A DNA stretch of 64,000 nucleotides from Osedax fenrisi. Lineage: Eukaryota; Annelida; Polychaeta; Sabellida; Siboglinidae. The translations under genes were made by a program, and so were the position numbers. Positions 25,574-37,580 of this stretch are shown here, one piece after another (the stretch's first letter is position 1; each line of letters starts with the position of its first letter). The notes below the pieces were generated by a model. It did not search any database. It was not told where the DNA came from and saw only the letters and a program-made list of their open reading frames with translations. The stretch is taken from assembly GCA_964019155.1 (NCBI GenBank), contig OZ025240.1:29884083-29948082 (forward strand). Direction: 5' to 3'.

Positions 25574-25930
25574 GGGGATAGTAACCTAATAAGGACACTT
25601 TATCATTAAATGGTATTTTTATGACTCAATATTTGTATTCAAAAATTTCAATATATTAATATTATATGATTATATATATATGATTGTGATTTTTAAATTT
25701 TATTTAATCTTTGTATTCAATAAATAACAGGAGTGTCCGTATTCGGTATTATATTGTGTTGTAGTATATGGATTTCTAGGGTATGTATATATCTTCTTTT
25801 GAGTGTTGTACATGGCACGGTGTATCGCCTGCAGGCTTCAGCATATGTTCCGCCACCGTTTACGAATTGTATTGCTTGCAGCATTTTCTCATTATTCCAT
25901 TTTTGGTTACTCATTATTATTTATAAATAT
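25574..25930 (-). mobile_element. Pogo transposon relic (unit 1): 3' end joined to transposase N-terminus
   Basis: Terminal repeat GGGGATAGTAACCTAATAAG at 25574, preceded by TA and matching the ends of the MITE at 4369-5262. A subterminal copy (GTGTCCGTATTCGG) lies at 25733-25746. The interior to the right encodes a pogo-type DNA-binding domain on the minus strand, while the catalytic part is deleted. On the left it abuts TTCCCC-TA, the end of another GGGG-type element, so two insertions share one TA site. Confidence 0.75.
25717..25914 (-). pseudogene. Pogo transposase N-terminus, pipsqueak-type HTH (unit 1)
   Basis: 65 codons from ATG at 25914. Residues 4-42 form a clear HTH_psq (pipsqueak/CENP-B-like) DNA-binding domain: QKWNNEKMLQAIQFV, then GGGTYAEACRRYTVP and TTLKRRY. 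This is the domain that binds the terminal repeats in pogo-class transposases. The following residues (to NTDTPVIY) are read out of the subterminal repeat, so the DDE domain has been lost at an internal deletion. The frame stays open in all four units, but so short a fragment is most simply a relic. A DNA-binding-only product is conceivable. Confidence 0.78.
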
Positions 25931-26865
25931 ATATATATAGAGTAATAATATTTAGGTATCAAGTAGGTAGTCTAATGTAGTAAAACTGTAAAGTAAAAAT
26001 GTCTAGTAATATAAATATATATACTTATTTATATATATGAGTGTGTATACATATATATGTAATTAAATCATTGAATAAAATAAAGGTATATTAATATATT
26101 TAAATCGAATACATTACGATACACCTATTGCATTTTCTGGTACTAGCGGCCACTACTCTTGTATTTCTTATTTTAGTGCTTTTTTTTAATGACTAAGCAA
26201 TCGTTAATATTATTCAATAATATACTTTATATATAAAAGTGAAATCACAGTATTCTAGAACTATATGATTTCTAGCTAATTCAAAAAAATAAGATATTCA
26301 AATTCAGTATTTATCGATATATTATAAGTATTCTAAGGCATATTTATTTTCGGCCACTACTCCTGTTCCTCCCCTAAATTATAAAAATAAAAATTATAGA
26401 ATATTGGAAATAATATTCATAAAATGAAATACATTTTAAAATTGAACAGAGAGAGAGCACAGACCCCATGAACTTTTTTTTCTATATCCTACTTTTCTCA
26501 AACCATTCAGAGAAAAATTGGTCCTAAATTCATTTGGCTAAATTAACAAAATGGTTGGGAATATTACTATTACTATTACTATTAATATTACTACCGCTAA
26601 AGCACTTTTGTATTTTACAATTTCTTAATCTATAAATTAACATATATTATAGCCTAAAGGCTTTATATAAGGTTAATAAATTAATATATTAATTCATTTT
26701 AATATAAACATGGGTACCATTTGTTAATGTATACCGTTTATCATGATAAATTAAGTCTACTTATAATTATTTTATATAGATTTTCTTTAACTGAATTAGG
26801 AATAGAATTAATGAATCTATAGAATGAATGCAATTACAAACCGATTCACTAGTGTTGCTTTATAT
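25931..26865. other. Unit spacer right of the pogo relic
   Basis: AT-rich. The phrase CGGCCACTACTC recurs in direct orientation at 26147 and 26351, the second followed by CTCCCCTA, which recalls the ends of GGGG-type elements. (TTACTA)n lies at about 26562-26585. No gene seen. Equivalent segments lie in units 2-4. Confidence 0.4.
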
Positions 26866-26994
26866 TTAATCATAACCAATACATTCATTGTTGATGTCAA
26901 CTGGTGTAAATTCTGCTTGATGATTGTTGTTTTGTATTAGTTCATTTATTGTGGCACATAATTCATCTGTGGTTCTTGTATTCTCATTTTGCAT
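26866..26994 (-). CDS. Unidentified 42-aa ORF / exon candidate (unit 1)
   Basis: ATG at 26994, TAA at 26866. The peptide is not low-complexity (MQNENTRTTDELCATINELI, then EFTPVDINNECIGYD) and stands out from the surrounding AT-rich DNA in codon use and composition. TTTAG lies immediately before the ATG, so it could also be an exon with an acceptor there. It might be a fragment of a transposon protein; I do not recognise the family. All four units keep the frame open. Function unknown. Confidence 0.35.
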   Translation of the reverse strand: MQNENTRTTDELCATINELIQNNNHQAEFTPVDINNECIGYD

Positions 26995-27538
26995 CTAATT
27001 TATATTTGTATTCACTAAACATATTTAATTCATTTTAATATTCAAATATAATTGTTAATTACATAATTTTATATTATATAATTATATCTTCCATTAGTTG
27101 TTGTACATTGTACAATGTACAATGACATTGTACATCATGTATTTTTTTAAATATAATAAATATATTAATACAAACATTCTTCAATTTTTTTCTCCAGTTA
27201 TTGGCATCTTCACGCACTTGGGTTGGGATTTGGCATACCATGATATTGTTGTATACCCATACACATATTTGTATAATATTGCGGTTAGTAATGAGGAGCA
27301 ATATACAATGGTCTTGAAGGTTGTGATACATTTTCAGTTACTGTCAAATATATTTATAATTCCATATTATAGTATTTATCTAATACTAATAACATATATC
27401 ATATAATATTAATATATTAATACTATAAATAAATGTACGTATATTTTAAACTAATAATATATTATCATTAGTTTATAAACTAATAGCTTTCATTCTGTAA
27501 CATCTCAGTTATATTTTCATTAGTGTTTTTATTGTGAA

Positions 27539-27623
<85 letters not shown>

Positions 27624-28018
27624 ACATACATAATACAAACGCTATATAACCAACTATTTTCTCAAAGTTTCACATGGAATACTAATTTCCTTGTAATTTT
27701 TTATATATTGTGATTTTCCTATAGGTGATTATAGTAACCATGCGATACTTGTTACAAATATAAATATTGATACAAATAACATAGTATAATATAATAAGAA
27801 TAATAATACATATTTATTAGAATAGTTAGTTATATTTAGTAATTATTTGGTATAATTTTTAATCAAATACAATTCATTATTCTAAATAGCTTCCGATTAA
27901 TATGTTTTTCTTTTTACTGTCGCCCAATTATATTATATATTGTTATATCAGGAATATAGCACTAACCTAGTGGCTGAATATCACAGATATATCGATAAGT
28001 TCGTATTGATTAATATAT
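26995..28018. other. Unit spacer with a possible exon-like segment
   Basis: At 27199-27283 (+) a segment lies between a pyrimidine-rich acceptor (TTTTTTTCTCCAG) and GTTAGT, the donor form used twice in the FAM228-like gene; all frames are open in part on both strands. TACATTGTACAATGTACAAT palindromes lie at 27103-27135. Nothing firm can be assigned. Confidence 0.35.
27542..27619. repeat. (TA)n array, unit 1
   Basis: About 39 TA units; roughly 20-26 in units 2-4 (39193-39232, 50831-50875, 62478-62522). Confidence 0.93.
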
Positions 28019-28785
28019 GGAAGTGGGCGTATTTTACGAGTGTTTATATATATTCATAGTTAGTGCTAATTGATAAAACCTGGTGACAACGGATATTTAC
28101 AATAACATATATAACATCCCTTTTCTAATGTTTTTACAATATTACTTTAATAATATATATATATTGTATACAATATATACAATAGTAATATTTCATAAAT
28201 AAATAAATAAACTTTTTACTAAACATTTATTTCATATTATTTTAAATTTTATTTTATATTAAATATATATATACAAAATATAAGAATACAATGGATTAAC
28301 TATTGATTTTTCAGTTAGTAAATATTATATAATTAATGAAAATAATATACATATAGTTTTTTATTAATACAATTGTATTATCTAACTATTATATCACATT
28401 TAATATTAATATTTGAACAATTTCTAAATTCATTATTTAGTAATTTTAAATTAAATTTAAAATAATGTATTATAATCTGCTTATAATATGATCATATATA
28501 ATTACGAATATATAATATATAATATAACATTCAAAATTTAAAATATCATATAGAAACTAAATGTATGTATTTTATTATCATTATTATAATGATTATAATT
28601 ATTATTATTTTTAAATAATTTTAAATTAAAAGTTTCTTAAAAATTGACTTTTAAAATAGATATGTCATATAATTATTATAATATAAGGAAGTAGGCGTAT
28701 TTTACGAGTGTTTATATATATTCATAGTTAGGGCTAATTGGTAAAACCTGGTGACAACGGATATTTACAATAACATATATAACAT
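28019..28785. repeat. 99-bp direct repeats 668 bp apart (unit 1)
   Basis: 28019-28117 and 28687-28785 are near-identical: GGAAGTGGGCGTATTTTACG versus GGAAGTAGGCGTATTTTACG at the start, and shared AAACCTGGTGACAACGGATA. Four substitutions are visible. The 569 bp between is AT-rich and non-coding. The layout recalls a tiny terminal-repeat retroelement (TRIM), but no primer-binding site or flanking target duplication was identified, so a local duplication is equally likely. Confidence 0.8.
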
Positions 28786-28933
28786 ATATAATACTATTTG
28801 TTGTATAATTAAAATATATTAAGTATAATACTTATAACATACCAGACTATCGTATTAATGTAAGTCTTAATTTAAGAAGAACAAATAAATATATTATTGA
28901 TTTATTATATACATATTAATAATAATATTATAT

Positions 28934-31781
28934 ACTTACTTACTTTTTTACTTTTTTCGGCTTAGGGACCAGATGTGCGTAAGCAATCACCGGTCCAGTG
29001 GATAGTTCAGTCGAAGGCCTTCTTGAAAAAGTAGGTCTTCAACAGTTTCTTGAAGGTAGAGGTAGTATTGGTGGTACGAAGTGCAGTCGGCAGATTGTTC
29101 CAGAGGTATGGGGCAGAAATAATGAAGGATCGAATGTTGGACTTATGTAGCTGATATTTTTGGGTGGTGTTAAGGAGGAACGTGTCATTGGATCGGGTAA
29201 TGGCTGAGTTCTTAGTGGTACTCTGGGGGCTAATAAGAGAGGCCAGGTAGTCAGGAGAGTTGTGATGTAGGGCTTTGTGGGTTAGGAGAATTAGTTTGTA
29301 GGAGATTCAGGAGGAAATGGGGAGCCAATGGAGGGACTTGAGGTAGGGAGTGATTGAGTCATTGGATCGGCGTGGAAGTAGGAAAATGCAGCGGACAACA
29401 GCGTTTTGAAGGCGCTGTAGGCGAGTAATCATATATGCCGGACAGCCGTATAAAAGGTGGTTGCAGTAGTCGAGATGGGGGAGAATGAATGACGATGCGA
29501 TAGTGATGGCTACTTCGTGAGGGATAGATCTGCGGATGAAACGTAAGCAGTGAAGGTGGTAGGATACAGATTTGTATACTTTTGCAAGTTGGAGTTTGAA
29601 AGACAGCGTTGGGTCGAGTGAAACTCCTAAGTTTCGTACTTTGTCAGAGTAGACAATGGGTATGGAGCCAGATTGAATGAGCGGCGGTTGCTCTATGTGG
29701 TTTGATCGGTAGGGTAGGTGAAGGAATATGGATTCTGACTTAGCAGGGTTAAGCCGGAGTGAGTTGGTTTTGAGCCAGTTGTGGATATCTGTGATGCACT
29801 TGGTAAGCTTATCTGGTGCAGAAGATGGATCGTCGTTGCATTTTAGATAAATCTGGATATCATCAGCGTATGTATGGAATGATATATCCTTATGTTTGTC
29901 CAGAATATTGAACAGTGGAAGGAGGTATATGTTGAAGAGGATTGGGCCGAGGACGGAACCCTGGGGAACACCGTGTGAGATCATATGGGAAGGAGAGTAG
30001 TTGTTGTTGATGCAGACGGACGAAGTGCGACCATGAAGGTAAGATTGGAACCACTGGAGAGCTAAGCCAGTGATACCGATGGAGGATAGACGATGGAGCA
30101 GGATGTCATGGTCGAGGGTGTCAAAGGCAGCGGACATGTCGAGGAGTACTAGGATGTTTCCGTTGGTGTTGTCAAGTGTGGAAAGTAAGTCAGAGGTGAT
30201 TTTAGTCAGTGCAGTTTCAGTAGATTTTCGTGGGGTGTAGGCACTTTGGAGTGGATGTAGGATATTATTATCATCTAGGTAATAGGTAAGTTGTGATGCT
30301 ATGACACGTTCAAGGATTTTAGAATGAGTGGAGAGGTTGGAAATCGGTCTGTAGTTGGCAGTATTTAGGGAGTCGAGGTTGGGTTTCTTCAGAATTGGGG
30401 TAATGATGGCTTTTTGAAGTAAACAGGAACAGTGTCAGATGTGATGGATTGAATGAAGATTTTCAGGAGTAGGGGGGCTAATGTGCTGGATATTTGATGG
30501 GTAATTTTTATTGGGAGTGGGTCGAGCGAGGAGCAGCTCTTAGATCTATTTATAAGAGAGACGATTTGCGTGATGGTTGGGTTGCTGAAAGTGCTGAGGG
30601 TTGATTCAGTTAGTTTTCTGGTACTATCAGAAGTGGGCACAGGCAGGGAGTTAAGGATGATATCTAGTTTATTAGAGAAGTAGTTACTAAATAATAAGGG
30701 AAGTTCTACGGGGGAAGCATTTGGTAGAGGGTATTTGACTTTGCGACCAAGTAGTTCGGCAGAGAGGCGGTGGGTGGCTTTGCTGTCATTGGTGATCATG
30801 TTGAATTTGCTGGATGTGTGGGAAGACTTGGCGAGTTTTAGATCTGTTCTATGCTTGGTCTTAAGCTTTTTGTAGTCGCTGAGAGTAAGTGGACAAGGGT
30901 TGATGGAGTGTCTATATTCTATCTTTCTAAGAAGTCGTTTTTGTGCGAGTAGGTTGGGGGTGTACCAGGAGGTATCAGGTCTGTGTATGCTAGTTTAAGT
31001 GATTAATGGGGCATGCAGATCGAGAGTAAGCTTCAATGAATTGTGAAGTTCTGTGGGTGTTGAGGAAGGTAGTAGAGCGAGATCACGACAGAAGTTGTCA
31101 AAATTAATGGCATGGAATTTCCGGATTAGTCGTGTCACGAATGGACGATTGGGTTTTGGGTGGCGAATGGTGAACATTATGGCGAAGTGATCGGAGAACA
31201 GAGGACCGATGTGATGGGATGATATGAGAGAGCAAATCTTTGGAGTGATAATGAGGTCAAGAGTATTGCCACTTTCATGTGTGGTAAAATCGATGTTTTG
31301 GGTAAGGTTGCAGTGTGAGATGACTTCGGTGAAGGAAGAGCAAGTGTTGATGAGTGAGATGTTGAAGTCACCGATAACTATAGTATTTGGGGAAATCTGG
31401 GGAGCGAAAGAGCGGAATTCATCAATGAAGCTGGTTATAGAGGTAGATAGGTGGGCGGTAGAATAGAGCAATATTGAAGGTGTGCGAACGTGGAGGGCTG
31501 ATTGAACAGGTGAGAGATTCTGAGTGTGAGTGATGGAGATCAAGGACAGCTGAAACGTTCAAGGTGGATCTGTGAAGAATTCCGATGCCGCCACCGAAGT
31601 TATTGGAGTCACGGATGAGGTGAGTGAATAGATAAGGTGGAGTATTGAGAGCCGCTATGATAGGAGAGTCATTTGTAGTGAGCCAGGTTTCAGTGATGAA
31701 TAGTAAATCAAGATTGTGGTCTAACATGAATGATATGGCAAGAGAAACTTTATTTCTGATGGATCTCGCATTTATGTGGGT
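28934..31781 (-). pseudogene. LINE-B copy 1, L2-like non-LTR retrotransposon, decayed
   Basis: GC-richer than its surroundings. The frame starts at the unit junction with HINARSIRNKVSLAISFM, then LDLLFITETWL, GGGIGIL, YRPP, GDFNISL, NTLDLIITP and SDHFAIMF (APE endonuclease). The RT has LLDMSAAFDTLDHDILLHRL, HGVPQGSVLGPILF and HTYADDIQIYL; the C-terminus is LHWLPISS, TGA, ISYKLILLTHKAL, then APYLWNNLP, with stop TGA at 29007-29009. The tail is a short (ACTT)n stretch at 28934-28945. Breaks: frameshift near 31430 (endonuclease), TAA after HAPLIT (30995), frameshift in an A-run near 30410, TGA at 29307 where Arg is usual. Not functional. L2 clade is inferred from the AAFDTxDH / LHWLP signatures. 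Confidence 0.87.
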
Positions 31782-31929
31782 ATACTGTTTAATTTGTAAT
31801 AGTTTATTTTGAATACTGTTTATAATATAAATTTTGTAATACTGTTTATAATAAATATGTGTAATTGTTTTAGAATGATTAAAAAAAAGATGTTTGCCAA
31901 AATTATAATAATTAATATTTATAAAAAAA

Positions 31930-34569
31930 TTAACAATACTGTTTAATAAAAAATGATTTTAATACTTTCTTCAGTTTTAAAGTATGAGTAATTGTATTAG
32001 TTTTTAAAATATTATTAAACATTATTAAATTATAAAGTTTAGGTCCTTTGAAAAATATTGTATTTTGGAATCTATTGGTTTTCATAAGTGGTAAAATAAA
32101 TTTGGTTTTATTTCTATTAAATTTAAAATAATCAGTTATATCGTTAACATATTTATTATTTAAAAGATTATATATAATTAAAATATTTCTAAAAGTTATA
32201 AGATCATCAAGTTTTAAAATGTTACTATTATAAAATAAAATTGATGTATGCGATAATCTTATTAATGGTAATTTTGAATTGTCAATAATCTTTTTATTAA
32301 TTATTCTTATTATTTTTTTTTGTGATAAATTTAATATATTTAAATTAGAATTATAAATATTACCCCATATTTCAATACCATATGTTAAATTAGATAAAAA
32401 CAAAGAGTTGTATAATAAAATCAAATTTTTAATATTTAAATATGATAACCTTTTAATTAAGTATATTATTTTTGAAAGTTTCATATTTAAATTATCAATA
32501 TGTATATTAAATGATAATTTTGTATCTAAATACAAACCCAAAAATGTATAGTTATCTACAATATCAATTTTTATATTGTCAATTGTTATATCATTAGTCA
32601 GTTTAGTATTAAAATATGGAAGTATTTTAGTTTTTTGTATATTAAGTTTTAAATTATTTATATCGAACCAATATTTTAATTTATCCATATATATTTGAAG
32701 TAATTTTGTTAGTTCAACATCACTATTAGCGTAAACTGTTAGTGATGTATCGTCAGCATATAAATTTAAATTAATATTATTCACATTTTTAAAAACATTT
32801 GGTAGGTCATTTATAAAAATTATAAAAAATAAGGGCCCCAGAACAGAACCTTGAGGAACCCCGTACTTAACATATTTAGTATTCGATAATGAATTATTTA
32901 TTTTTGTGGTAAATGTTCTGTTATTTAAATAACTTTTTATTAAATTATATATATTTCCTCTTATTCCATATATTTCAAGTTTTTTTAATAATAATACATG
33001 ATCAACAACATCGAAAGCTTTTTTCAGATCAAGAAAAATTGTTGCAATTTTTTTATGTTCACTATTTTTTTGTAGAATATAATGCTGAATGTTTAAAAGC
33101 GATATCGTTGTATTAGATTTTGGAATAAAACCATATTGATTCTTATTTATTATTTTATGTTTAATTATGAAATTGGATAATCTATTATATATAATTTTTT
33201 CAAATATTTTACTAATTTGTGGTAAAAGTGCAATTGGGCGGTAATTAATAATATTTTTATTATCATTATTTTTAAATAGTGGTTTTATAATTGATTTTTT
33301 CATATCGGTTGGAAATAGTCCAGTTACAATACTATTATTAAATATATGATTTATAGGATATAAAATACAATAATATAATATATTTGGAAAGTTATTATAT
33401 TTTTTATTAATTAGTTTATTAATTATTTTTCAATTATCACTTTGATTATTTTTAGAAAATAATTCATTATAATATTTATTTTTTTGAAATTTTAAATGTT
33501 TGATTAATTTATTTTTTATTTTTTTATATCTCATTAGCGCAATTTGACATTTATGTTTTTTATAAAATGAAAACAGTTTATTCTTTTTTTTAATGGCATT
33601 TTTAAGTTTATTTGTAATCCAAGGATTAATATAATCGTTTTTTATATTTGTATGTATTAAAGGACAATGTTTATCCATTAGAAAATTTAACTTTTTAATA
33701 AAACATGAGTAATAATGTAAAGGGTCATTACTTACAATTTCATTTTGCCAATTTATAATATTCAATTCTTTTTTCAAATCATTGATATTTTTTTTATTTC
33801 TAATGTATGGTTTAGTATTAGTATTATGTAAATTTGTATGTTTAAAATTAAAAATAAAAAATAAAATAGAGTGATCTGTTATATCAGATTCTATAATACC
33901 GCTAGTTAATATATTTTTACTATTAGTTATGATATTATCTATTAATGTATTTGTATTTATTGTTGTACGGGTATATATATTAATAGTGGACGAGAGACCT
34001 AATTGAGTTAGTATATAATTAAAATGTTGTGTAGTATTTGAATTTTTTGAAAAGTCTATATTAAAATCTCCGCATAGAAATATATCTTTATTAATATAAT
34101 TTGAAAATAAATTAAAAATTAAATCATTGAATACAGTAGTATCACTATCAGGCGAGCGGTATATAGCAGATAAAATATTGTGTTTTTTTGATTTTTCATC
34201 TATTATTTGAATAGAAACAATATCAATTGAATCTGTAATTGAAATAGATAGATTATCAATTATTGATGTTTTATACATTTTTTTCACTAAAATAGCTACA
34301 CCACCACCTCTTTTTTTATTTTTAAATGATCTATTCATTTGGCATATATTATAATTTTTAAAATAAATAATAGGATCATCATATTTAGTAAGTCACGTTT
34401 CAGTAAAAATTAGTATATCTGGTTCATATGTAAATAAACCTAGAAAAGTTAAAAAGTTATTTATATTTTTGTTAAAATTACGTATATTTAAAATAATTAT
34501 CGATAAGTTATTTAAAAAGTCATAATTTAATTTATTATATTCATAAAGTGTATATATTTTAGGTTCCAT
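31930..34569 (-). CDS. LINE-A copy 2 ORF2, cleanest copy; two TGA at conserved Trp sites
   Basis: Start ATG at 34569 (MEPKIYTLYEYNK), stop TAA at 31930; 880 codons in one frame. Endonuclease residues by position: TET + TGA (codon 59, 34393-34395), GGG 88-90, YRSP 137-140, GDFN 167-170, DH 232-233. RT: FLDLKKAFD from about 512, GVPQGSVLGPLFF about 570-582, YADD 604-607. Codon 380 (33430-33432) is TGA, directly before KIINKLINKK. Apart from these two codons there is no stop or frameshift, and all RT and endonuclease signatures are intact. CR1-like by motif order. If the TGAs terminate, three separate pieces remain (59, about 320 and 457 residues). Confidence 0.85.
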
Positions 34570-34945
34570 TTTGTGATTCAATTATTGTATGTGAAATTAA
34601 TTTAAAGTTATTATTAATAAATCTAACTTTAAATATAGTATTATTATTTGTTTTATCTTTAGCTTCAGTTAGTAGTTTTTTTTGTGTTATTAATTGTTCA
34701 GTAGTAAATTCATGTGAAATTCCAATTCTGCTATATTTTGTATTTTTTAATTTATATGCCATATTTAATATATGCATTTTATCTAGCTCTGTGTTTAAAG
34801 TAATTTTAATAGGCCTAATTGTATTATTTATTATTTCATTGGTTTCACTATCTATATTTATTTTACCAATTCTATGTATATTTTGTATGGATATATTTTC
34901 AACATCACTAATAATACTATTAATTGAATCTTTATCATATATACA
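34559..34945 (-). pseudogene. LINE-A copy 2 ORF1 fragment
   Basis: As in copy 1 with a 9-bp in-frame deletion (SIISDVEN in place of SIISEISDVEN). Stop TAA at 34559. Confidence 0.65.
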
Positions 34946-34955
34946 TGTATATATA

Positions 34956-35001
<46 letters not shown>

Positions 35002-35452
35002 CATACACACATGCATACATATACAAATACATATACACACATACATGTACAATGTGCATTGTACATACATATATACATGCATACATATATGTATTATATA
35101 CTATAGTATGTATTACATACATGCATAAACACATAAATATACACATATATGTATAGGAAATTAAATATATTACTATTATCACTATATAAGTTATATGTAA
35201 TTCATATAAATAAATAGATATTGATGAATACATATTAACAAAAATAATTAAAATTAATTAAAATTCAAATATAATATATTCCATTCTCGAGTAATTACTT
35301 CATCATGTTTAAAATAAATTAAAGCAAATAAAATATAATAAATATAATTGAGTATAAAGTAAGTTAAAATATTTAAAAAATATATATAGTTGGAAAATAT
35401 ATAAAAAATATATGTAAGATATAATATAAAATAAGGAGGAAATAAGTTATAT

Positions 35453-35623
35453 TCAGTATTTAATACATCGAAATATAATTGATTTTAATCTTCTAGTAAA
35501 CATATTTATATTATTGAATAATTTAAATTTGTTTTCTAGAAGATTCCATAAAAAATGACCATTGTAAGTTATACAAAAAAAAATTATATTTAGACGGAAA
35601 GAAGGAATAACAATACGTATACG

Positions 35624-35638
<15 letters not shown>
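35453..35638 (-). pseudogene. LINE-C remnant, unit 2
   Basis: As unit 1 but YNGH instead of YNGP before FLWN. The adjoining TA array is much shorter (about 35640-35687). Confidence 0.7.
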
Positions 35639-35693
<55 letters not shown>

Positions 35694-35933
35694 TTAGTTT
35701 TTTATTGATATTTGAAGATTTACAAAAAAGTATACACAATATTTTGTAATTTAATAATTATGTATTTATCCAATTGAGTTATACATCAGTGATTGATATT
35801 ATTCGTTTTAATTTTCTGTATCCGTATTAATATTTATAGTATATACTGTTATAAAGATATATTTATATATTTATTAATATATTAGTGATTACTATTATTC
35901 ATTTTTAATTCTCTTTATCTGTAATAATATATA

Positions 35934-35978
<45 letters not shown>

Positions 35979-36056
35979 ATACTTTATATATTCTTTATAT
36001 ATCTAAGTTTTATTTATATTTCCTAAATCACTTTTTTTTCCTAATTTTACTATTAG

Positions 36057-36124
<68 letters not shown>

Positions 36125-37223
36125 AATGAAGGTTCTTTAGTTTCCTTTGGTTATTTTAAATCTTGTTATTGTGAGATGGCATCCCAAAAGGATAAATAAC
36201 TTCTATATTAACTTATATAATATATAATTAAATTACATATATAATAGATAATAAAACCTCATGTTGCCTTTGGCATTCTTAAGCTATATAAGTGTGTTAC
36301 TTTAAAAAAAACCGTACCCAGTCCTTTCCAGCCATTTGAGTGTCTTTCGAAAAACGATTATTTATACAATTAGCCTTCGCAATATCGTACGATATATGTC
36401 TAATTTTCTTAATTGATATTACCATTAACATCTTCTACACTTGTATAATATAATCTACTATATCGATTTCAATATCTATACATAATATATATTTTCTTCC
36501 TACTTCTAATTTTAGCTGCATGATGCTTCTCCTAATAGTATATTAATGTTATCTCATAGAGTTCTTCTTGGAATTATATTTATAACCGATGCCATTCTGA
36601 CAGTCAGATTATTGTGTTTTATCTTATGTATACACATGTATACACATTATAATGTCATGTGCATAGATTCCTCGTTCCATAACTTAGTATTAGTTATATC
36701 CATATTTATATATGTATGTAGTGCGTTATGTTATATATATATATATATATATATAAACAATTACACTAATAACATTTTCAATAATTTATATATGTATGTA
36801 GTGCGTTAGGTTATATATAAAAAATTACACTAATAACATTTTCAATATAATAAAATATAATTGTATTGATTTTCACTGAATTATATTACATATTTATATT
36901 CGTGTGTATTTATATTAGATCAGATATTCAAATATTTGAAAAGTATTTTCGATATGCATCCCACTAATTCATGAATAAATACGTAACGATATTTGGTTAA
37001 TAATACTCGCCCATTGCCCGACATCAGGGCGTGCATTAACAACATGTAAGATTATTGTACATATACATATCAATAGACAATTTATACACTTTTCTAAATA
37101 GATATTTTATTAACAATCATATTTTCTATAAACTATTAATTTTTCATTGACAACTAATTAATATTTATGAAGATATAAATATATAACAATAACTATGGCG
37201 TCATTAACCGACCTTCCCCTATA

Positions 37224-37580
37224 GGGGATAGTAACCTAATAAGGACACTTTATCATTAAATGGTATTTTTATGACTCAATATTTGTATTCAAAAATTTCA
37301 ATATATTAATATTATATGATTATATATATATGATTGTGATTTTTAAATTTTATTTAATCTTTGTATTCAATAAATAACAGGAGTGTCCGTATTCGGTATT
37401 ATATTGTGTTGTAGTATATGGATTTCTAGGGTATGTATATATCTTCTTTTGAGTGTTGTACATGGCACGGTGTATCGCCTGCAGGCTTCAGCATATGTTC
37501 CGCCACCGTTTACGAATTGTATTGCTTGCAGCATTTTCTCATTATTCCATTTTTGGTTACTCATTATTATTTATAAATAT
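37224..37580 (-). mobile_element. Pogo relic, unit 2 (HTH ORF 37367-37564)
   Basis: Same structure as the unit 1 relic; the HTH_psq reading is identical at the protein level. Confidence 0.75.

Larger units (their letters stand above)
31782..34945 (-). mobile_element. LINE-A copy 2 (unit 2), 3' UTR cut at the unit junction
   Basis: Same element as copy 1 but lacking the last 660 bp of 3' UTR, hairpin and tail: at 31782 it is joined directly to the endonuclease start of LINE-B. A 34-bp UTR repeat is also missing compared with the other copies (near 31849). Confidence 0.88.

Noticed and set aside
27098..27406. 102-codon + and 85-codon - ORFs in the unit spacer
   Set aside because: Mutually overlapping, low-complexity and without a family signature. 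Kept only as a weak exon-like hint.
29307..29309. Reading the TGA in LINE-B (after LHWLPISS) as Trp
   Set aside because: The family usually has Arg here, so CGA to TGA is simpler, and LINE-B carries frameshifts and a TAA as well.
31224..31466. 80-codon + strand ORF in LINE-B
   Set aside because: Antisense shadow of the LINE-B endonuclease frame.
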